Assembly (NCBI RefSeq): GCF_039555335.1 | Contig: NC_092642.1 | Coordinates: forward strand, 20,092,382-20,156,381 | DNA from: Amphiura filiformis | Taxonomy: Eukaryota > Echinodermata > Ophiuroidea > Amphilepidida > Amphiuridae | DNA: 64,000 nucleotides | Reading direction: 5' to 3' | Shown: piece by piece, positions 25,401 through 34,400 of the stretch | How the letters are laid out: each line of letters opens with the position of its first letter | Position numbering within the stretch: position 1 is the stretch's first letter | Notes under the pieces: generated by a model | Databases searched by the model: none | Told to the model about the DNA's origin: nothing | Seen by the model: only the letters and a program-made list of their open reading frames with translations | Translations under genes and position numbers: made by a program

Positions 25401-28400
25401 CGGGGGTTTCCTACACAAACACCACCAAACATTAATGCTTTGACCCCGGTGTGGCATTACATCCAACGGGCGTGTCACGCTGCAACGGCTGCATGCATCA
25501 ATAATGATATTGTATGTTCTTTTAATACCCAGTGTTGGGGATAAACCTACGATGTCCCATACCATGGCTGTCGAATTCCTGGCTACCGAAGCTTGTTACG
25601 ATCACCACTCGTCACTGATATCGATGAATTACCTTCCTGGTTTGAGCCTTAATTATGAGTAATACACTCACCACAGACACCAATAACATTCTCAGATGAA
25701 GCTTGGATCTATGTTCTTGCTCCTTTTAAATATATAAAAGTAACTCAAACGACGACTTTAAACTTGATTTAACGATATGATGATGTACAAAAAACTTTAG
25801 GCTTCCGATGGAATCCGCAACCCCATTGCACACAAAAATATCACTCAATGTCACTCCAAAACATGTATGCTCACCACCACTGAGGGCGACATCACAAATT
25901 GCAGTGGGAAGGCTGACTCAATGCCATCGGATTCCTAAAAATATCAATTAATCTAATCAATCCAATAATTATGAAACACTTGAGGAAATGGCACTAACAT
26001 TCCGGCGCCTTAATTTATGCTGTCTGCATACAATTACCTAACAATAAACCTAAAGTGCCATTTACTCAGGCATTTACTATCTATCACATGAAACTCAATA
26101 ATGAACTCAATTTTTAGATAACAACTCTACTTTTGAAAACTTTAAAAAATAAAGCAAATCTGACATTTCACCTGGAAGTGTCCATGAATCAACTTGAAAT
26201 TTGACAAAAATATGTTAATTACTACAAAATTAGCCTGAACAATAATATTGAATCAATCAAGTTTGGAAAATTATCCACAAGCTTTGTACCAATTGGCTTA
26301 TTTGGCTTCAAATACATGTAAAGTATATTGATCATGACTGAACGTGTAACTTAACGTACATGTAATTATCTCAGATCTGTCTGTGAAATAAAAACAAAAC
26401 TAAGTGATAAATCTCACTGACCTTTCTTTTGTGTGTGAGACTACAAGTGTGTTTCTGAAATACTGAGCAACATCTCAATTTTTGAATTTCAAAACAACTT
26501 TGATGACTGAAAAGGCTTATAAAAGCACAATATGACTGTTTGAATGAAACAAACTTGACTTTTACAGCTTGAACTAAAATTCCTTTAAATGTGAACTTGT
26601 GAAGAAATATAGCACACACTAATGTTGTTTATCAATTTAGCTCCTGATCAATACTGCAAAGTATACTTTAAATTAAAAACAAATTTACACATAGAACTGC
26701 CTGGGTACAGCCATAGCAGCCTTATAGTCTCAAATACTAGTAACCAGGTCATTTATCCACTTGGAAAGTTGGCATGTGCAAATTGTGTTGGAATTTATCC
26801 AATAAATGGCCCAAAACTGCAAAACATTAATTTTGGATTCCATGTGAAAGTGGTTGCTCACTCCAAATTGTAAAATTGAAAACCCTAAGGCAGGTCACGT
26901 GGTTAATGTGGCACTTGATGTTCCTTCTTGGTGATGCAGGTACTAATAGATTGCAGCGCTTCCATGTTGGTCACATCCTGATCAGCACATTATCTGGGCA
27001 CAACCATGATAATATATTTTGAAACTATTTTGGAGCGTATACATGTAAAATGCTTAGTGTATCACCTGTGCACAACCATAGTGACACCTTTTCACAATGA
27101 AGCATTCAATGCTAACAAAATTACCTGTGCACAACCATGGTAACTTTGAATTATCACCTGTGCACAACCATGATGATAAATTATTGCATTTAATTTCCAA
27201 CTTTGCACATTTTGCCAACAAAAATGGGCCCTTTTCATTTCACTTAAAATAATAATAGCTGAACCCTTTTTACACGTTTAGTTTCATGCAGTCACGTCTG
27301 CAAATATAAATCAGCTATGTCCTTGTGTTGAAAATCTTGGTTCGAATCCAGTTGTAACTACCAACGCTGAAAATTTCAGTTCCTGACACAATCTAGCCAT
27401 GCTGGTCACTGCTACCCTCGATGTCGATCACACATGCTATCTGTTGAGCTACAGTTGAAATCTCTGGATTTCTCTTAGGGCTTCTGCACACGAGTGATTG
27501 ATGCCTGTTGAACCTCGATGACTGCTGGTTAACTGGAATCCAAACTGCTGGATGATAACTTCAGAATTTGAGAATTTCATTTCTCCTTCCTGTGAGTCGG
27601 CCTTTTGCCAAGTGTGAAGTACTGCAAGTGTTTATGGGACATTTGCTTCCCAAAGGACATCCCGTCCAGGAGGTTACCAGGCGCCTCAGCTCGCCTTAAA
27701 TCACACTGCTAGAGCAGAAACTTCACAATTTAACATTTGGCTCCACTCACATTATTGGTAATTGTCATATAGTGTTCACTTCATTTGTGCATGAGTTTTG
27801 TCACAGTTGAGATTGTAACGATAAAATTGTCACATAGACTTTCTTTCAGTTCATCATCTCAACTTCATCTCAAACATGCTGTGACACTTATTTGCTTTCA
27901 TTTGCTGTTTGCAGCGTCTTTGTTTCTGGGTACTCTGCTTCAAGTAACAGGCACAATTTAGCCACTGGTCTGACTAATGTTGTAGATCTTGTCTTAATTT
28001 CCACCTGTCTAACAAATCCATTCTTGTCTGGTCTGGTTGCTGTCACTTTTCCCATTGGCCACATATTCCTAGGTTTGGATCCATCTACTACTAGTACGAT
28101 GTCACCAACCTTAAGATTGCTCTTTGAAAGAGCCACTTCTGGCGCTCTTGCTGCTGTACAAGGTATTCTGATGTCCAACGCTTCCAAAACAAATCAGACA
28201 TGTATTGTACTTGTCGCCATCTTTTTTTGGCCTACTGATCTGTTTTTTCTGTCAAAGTTGGTGGAAGTGTCGGTTTGCCTTTAAGCAAAAGCAGGTGATT
28301 GGGGTAAGTGCTTCAAGATCTCCGCATCACTTGAGACTTTAGTAATGGGTCTGCTGTTTACTACTGCTTCAGCTTCACAAAAGAGTGTTTGCAGAGCTTC

Positions 28401-31400
28401 ATCGGTCAACATCTGCTCCTTGGACACAGACATCATCACCTTTCTGATGGTCCTGATCATCCTCTCCCAAACACCTCCAAAGTGAGACCCAGCTGGTGGA
28501 TTAAATCTCCAATCTACATGATCTTGTAGAAGCTCACTGTGAATCTGTGCTTGATTCCACTTGCGTATTTGTTCTTGTAGCTCCCTTTTAGCACCTACTA
28601 AATTTGTGCCGTTGTCTGACCATACTTCCTTGACTTGGCCTCTCCTTGCAATAAAGCGGCGTATTGCACAGATACAAGAATCTGTTTCAAGTGTGTCAGC
28701 CTTTTCAATGTGGATAGCTCTAACAGCTAGGCAGGTGAAGACCATGCCGTATCTCTTGACTACACTTCGTCCTCTCTTTACTTCTACTGGTCCGAAATAG
28801 TCAACACCAACTCTAGTAAATGGTGCTTCTTCTGGGTTCACTCTGGATCTTGGAAGATCTGCCATTTGTTGCTCAGCGACCTTTGCTCTCTGTTTCCTGC
28901 AAGTAACACAACTTCCAATTATCCTTCTGGCAGTTGAATTTGCGCCACTATCCAGAACCTCCTTTGTAGGCGTGACAGCATATGATTACGCCCTCCATGT
29001 CCTGTAACTTCATGGATCTCACGCATTACCAGATCAGTTATACAGCTCACCTTTGGCCAAATCACAGGGAATTTCACCTCTTCTGGCAGAGCAGCTCTGG
29101 CAAGACGACCACCGACTCTTAGTAAGCCATCTTTCACAAAAGGGTTCAACTTGGATATTGAACTTATCTTCTTCAACTTCACACCGTCTTTACCTCTTCT
29201 GCTACCAGGACTACTAGTCTTGCTTTCCAATATCGCTATCTCTTGTGGAAATGCTTTTCTCTGTGCAATTCCAATAGCTGCCTTTTCAGCGCCTTTGCAT
29301 GTCAGACACTGTGAGTGGCTGGATACCACCTTTTGAGTTTTCTGCTCCTGATCTTTGTCTGATGGTTGGCTGGCATTAGAGTCCTTTGTGCTCAAATGAG
29401 CTTTCTTTCTTTCTCTGCTCCTCTGAATGAGTTGTTTCTTCACCTTCAGGATCCAAGCGATTGCTTTCTTCAGGCGGTGCCATGATGAAAAGTGTTTCAT
29501 CAGCATTTCCACTCCATTCATTTCATCTTCAACTCTATCCTTCACCTTCTTACCTTTCACTTCATCATCATCCTTCACGTTCACAACAGTCTCTTCCTTC
29601 TGACTCTTTGTCTCTTTGCCATCTTGTACCATCATCACATTCACCTTCTTCACTTCCATATCATATTCCTGAACACCCTGGCCAATATCTTGACATGCTG
29701 GCCATTCTTCTTCTCCACTCCAGAGAAACTTAGGACCTTTCAACCAACGATCAGTTGTGAGGAGTTGGTCAATTGAGAGTCCTCTTGAACTATCATCAGC
29801 AGGGTTGTCTTTAGTCGGGACATACCTCCACTGTGATGCATGTGAGCCATCATGGATCACTCCAAGTCTATTGGCTACAAATGTCTTGAAGCGTGCAGCC
29901 TCATTGTTGATGTATCTCAAAACTGTCATACTGTCAGTCCAGAAGACTGTCTTGTTGATTGGAATATCAAGTTCATGCTGGATCATAGTGTTCACTCTCA
30001 CTGCAACTGTTGAAGCATTGAGTTCTAGCCTGGGTACTGTTACTTGTTTCACCGGTGCAACTCTTGCTTTGGCAATAACTAAAGCACAGTGAATATCGCC
30101 ATCTTCATTCTCAGACCTCAAATAACTCACAGTACCATAGCCCTTCAAGCTGGCATCCGCGAGGTTATGCAATTGTGTTGACTTCACCTTGCCAAAATGT
30201 GGTGGCTTATAACATCTGTCAACTGTTAGATGTTCCAACTTTGGTAACTCTGCTATCCACTGTTGCCACATTCTGAGGTGTGCTCCAGGAATTTCTTCAT
30301 CCCATCCAATCTTGAGCTTGCATAATTCTTGCATCAGTTGCTTTGCTGGTAAGATTGCAGGACTGATGAATCCCAGCGGTCGCATACAGAACTGACCACT
30401 GATAGTATTCCTCTTCGAGTAGGTGGGCGGTCTTTCACTGTTATTTGATATCCAAATTTGTCAGCTTCAGGGGACCACAACATTCCTAGCACTCTTTCTG
30501 TGGGTAGATTTTCAGTGTCCAAATCTACGAGTGCCATGTCCTTGGATCTATCTTCCTCAGGTATAGACTGAAGCACTGTGCGGCTGTTGCTTGTCCACTT
30601 AGTCAAGTTGAACCCGCCGCCTTTACAAGCCTTCTTTAGATCACTCACAAGATCAACAGCTTTCTCTTCAGATTTAACTGATCTGAGCATGTCATCTACA
30701 TAGAAATTATGTAGCATAGAACTTGTAACTACTTTGTCGTACTTGACTCCAGCTTCTTCTGCTGTTCTTCTGAGAGCATAGTTCGCACAAGATGGCGACG
30801 AGGTGGCTCCAAATAAATGGACCCTCATGCGATAAGTCTGCAAGGGTTTATCTACTTCTCCTTCCGGCCACCAAAGGAAACGCAGTAAGTTGCGATCACT
30901 TTCCGGTACCTGAACCTGGTGAAACATACTTTCAATGTCTGCTGTCACCGCAATGCATTCTTGTCTAAATCGCAGCATCACTCCTACTAATGAACTAGTA
31001 AGATCGGGGCCTTGTAACAACTCCTTGTTGAGTGAATGTCCCATATAGTTGACTGCACAATCATAAACAACACGCAATTTGTTCTTTCTGGGGTGGTACA
31101 CCCCATGATGTGGAATGTACCACGTTCTGCCAGATTCACCTATTTCTTCTTCTTCAGGCACCTTCTGGGCGTATCCCTTGTTTACCATGTCATTTACTAC
31201 AGACTTGTAATCCGCATGAAACTCAGGGTTCTTGGAAAACCTCTTCTTCAGATGCGCTGCTCTCACTTCTGCTTGCTGTCTATTGTTGGGAAATTTCTTG
31301 TTGTGATCTTTGAGGGGTAATCCTATCTGGTAGTGACCTTCAATGAGTCTAGTTGTGTTGTTTACATCAGCTAGAAACTGTTGGTCATTCAAACTCTTCT

Positions 31401-34400
31401 CTGGTAGGTCTTCAGTGATGCGCTCTGTGAAATCATGGTTGAATAACTTCACCAGCTGGTGGTCGAGCGTTTCTTCCACTCTTGTTCTTGTTATGGTAAG
31501 CGGTGACGATGATTTATTGTTCATCCCATACACCGTCCAGCCAAGCAAAGTTCTGCAGGCATATGGACCATCATTGCTGCTATGTATCACTTCCCAGGGT
31601 TCGAAGCCTTGTGGCACATTATTCCCGATGAGCAGACCTATGTGTGCACTTGCTTCATCTTCCAATCTGGTTAGACACACTTTCTCTAAATATGGCCAGC
31701 TTGAAATCTGCTCCTGAGTGACAACATGATCCATACTTGCAGGAATTTCCTCCTTGGTGTATACCTTTGGCAGCATCACACTGTTTTTCGTGTCCATGTC
31801 ATAAATTTCTAGTCCCTGTAGGATTCTACTATTGACCCTGCTGCTTCCAGTCATGGTCTGAATATCTAATGTAGTAGACCTTCCTTTAAGATTGAGTTGC
31901 TGGCTTAAATTCTTAGTACAAAACGTAGCATCGCTACCCGAGTCTAAGTATGCATAAGTTTCCACAGTGATTCCTGTAGAACTTGATCTGATTTTTACAG
32001 GAATGATGCACGGCGATGAATTATCTCCGGCGCCTGTATGATGACAATGACATACACCAGCATTTGTCACCTTTTCTTCTTTATCCTTGGGTGCTGTGTC
32101 TTGCTTCTTGGATGCTGTGTCTAGCCTTTCTTGGTGAAGCACTGTGGGGTGATTTTTATTACACTTGTTGCATGATAATTTATTCGTGCACGCTTTACTG
32201 ATGTGCTTTGCCTTTTTAAGGCAGCCAAAGCACATACCTTGCTCTTTCAGATACTTCAGCTTTTGTTCGCTGGTAACTTCATTAATTTGAAGCAGTTGTC
32301 CAAATTATGGTTCTCTTTCTCACAGTAGTTGCAGGATTTTTTATCTGCCTTCTGGTCTGCAGCAGTATTTGCAGCAAAACTTTCATCTGTACTTGTAGCA
32401 AAGTTCCTCTTCACTTTAGGCCTGCTATTTGCACCTTTATTGTTATTATTACCTTCTTTGTCACTTATTTTCCCAAATGCAGCATTGTTCTGGATTCTTG
32501 CTTGTTTCTCAACAAAGAGGGAAAAATCCTCAAACCTAACCGGACGACCCACATCTTCTTCAATATAGTCTACTCTTTGACGCCATCTGTCCTTCATCTT
32601 GTAAGGAAGTTTGCCAACAAGCAGTCTAATATTCGCAGTGCTGTGTAGCTCACTAGTATAGCCAAGAGACTCCATGGTATTTTTACATTCCATCAAAAAC
32701 AAGGACATCTCTTGTAAGCCTGATGAGTCTTCATTGGTGATATTAGGCCACGCCTCATTTTGGAGAGATATGCTTCCGCAATGCGATGTACATTACCAAA
32801 TCTCTTCTGAAGCAGCTTCTTAGCCTCTTGATATCCGTATCATCTTTCATCTGCAAGCAACTTTTTACCAAACTGTTGGCTTCTCCTCTGGTAAACTGCT
32901 CCAGAAATAGTAAACAATCTTGACTGTTAGTTCCTCTGTTTTCAATAGTGTACTCAAAGTTCCTTATGAAGGAAGTGAACTGCAGGGGTCGTTTGTAAAC
33001 GGTTGCAATGTTCGTTTTGGAAGGCTAGATCTCACATGTTGTTCTAGCAGCATCTTGGTAACCACATTGTTGTCAACTTGACTGTCTATTGTCAAATCTT
33101 GCTTGCCAGAAATAGGCCTCAATTGCAATGGTGTTGAAGTAGCAATCGGTGGTGCTGGAATTTCTTGTTGTTGACCTCTTATTGTCAGATCCGCCTGCTT
33201 GGTGCTGGATTTATATGTTGTTTGCTTTTACTATACTGATTGCCAGTAAAGGGCCTTGCTTGCAATGGTCTTGTCGTTAAATTATCATGACGATTTCCAT
33301 TGTCTGTTATTGAACAGTCAGTTTGCCTAGTGTTGGGTGGTGCTGACCGTACTGGATTTTCAAGTTGTTGACCTGGCTGGGGTGGTTGGTGTATTTCAAC
33401 TTTTACCTCTTTCTTCGTGAGCGTAGGGCTAGGTGCTGTATTGTTTTCACTGCGGTTGCAATCCAACCATTCTTGTACCAAGTCCTTGGATTTCTTACCC
33501 TCATCCAGTGATTCTTCTAGACAACTACTACGCTTTGTCCTCAGTTTCATATTTCTCCAACGCAAAATAATTTGGCGTTTTCAACGTTTATTTCTGTACG
33601 CAACTCCAATACCTGACGTTGCTGTTCTAATTCTTTCATCTTGAGTCTTATACCCTCTTCATTTCTTTGAATTTTCTCATGCAGCTTGTATTCTTCCATC
33701 TCAAGTGCTAACCTTTTTTGTAATGCTTCTTCTCTAGCTTCCATTTCTGCTTTCCTGGTAGCTGCGGCAATAATCGCACTTTCCATACTTATTGCTCTGC
33801 TTTTTATTGATCTGGAAAATGTGCTCTTTGAGCCTTTTGAGCTCCTATTTGTTGCCATTTTGACTCTTGCTTTTGTTGACGAGTCCTTTATTCTGTAAAT
33901 TCAGATGATGTTACCACAGCAAATCGAGTCTGTCACCGTCTGGCTTGCGTACTACATGACCTGTGACCTCAATCACAACGTGGGCAGCTGTAGGCTGCGT
34001 GACACATACGTGACAAAATGACACGAAGTTCTAAAATTGTTCTAATTTCACTTGGTGTGCTTCAAAGTTAAATCTAATCTGATACTCAGTTGCCTTATAG
34101 CTTATAGCTTCTTGTTGAATATCTTCGAGCATCCTATAACAGTTTTTTGTACTAAAATGTTGGGGATAAACCTACAATGTCCCATACCATGGCTGTCAAT
34201 TCCTGGCTACCAAGCTTGTTACGATCACCACTCGTCACTGATATCGATGAATTACCTTCCTGGTTTGAGCCTTAATTATGAGTAATACACTCACCACAGA
34301 CACCAATAACATTCTCAGATGAAGCTTGGATCTATGTTCTTGCTCCTTTATATAAAAGTAACTCAAACGCATTTACTTTAAACTTGATTTAACGATATGA

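Noticed and set aside
26622-26873. 83-codon plus-strand frame inside the BEL/Pao element
   Set aside because: It is antisense to the element and has no recognisable domain; not an envelope gene.
30334-34157. Intact, potentially active BEL/Pao polyprotein
   Set aside because: Gag, protease-RT, RNase H and integrase are in different frames with shifts near 32285, 30390, 28935 and 28300, and a stop near 28215.
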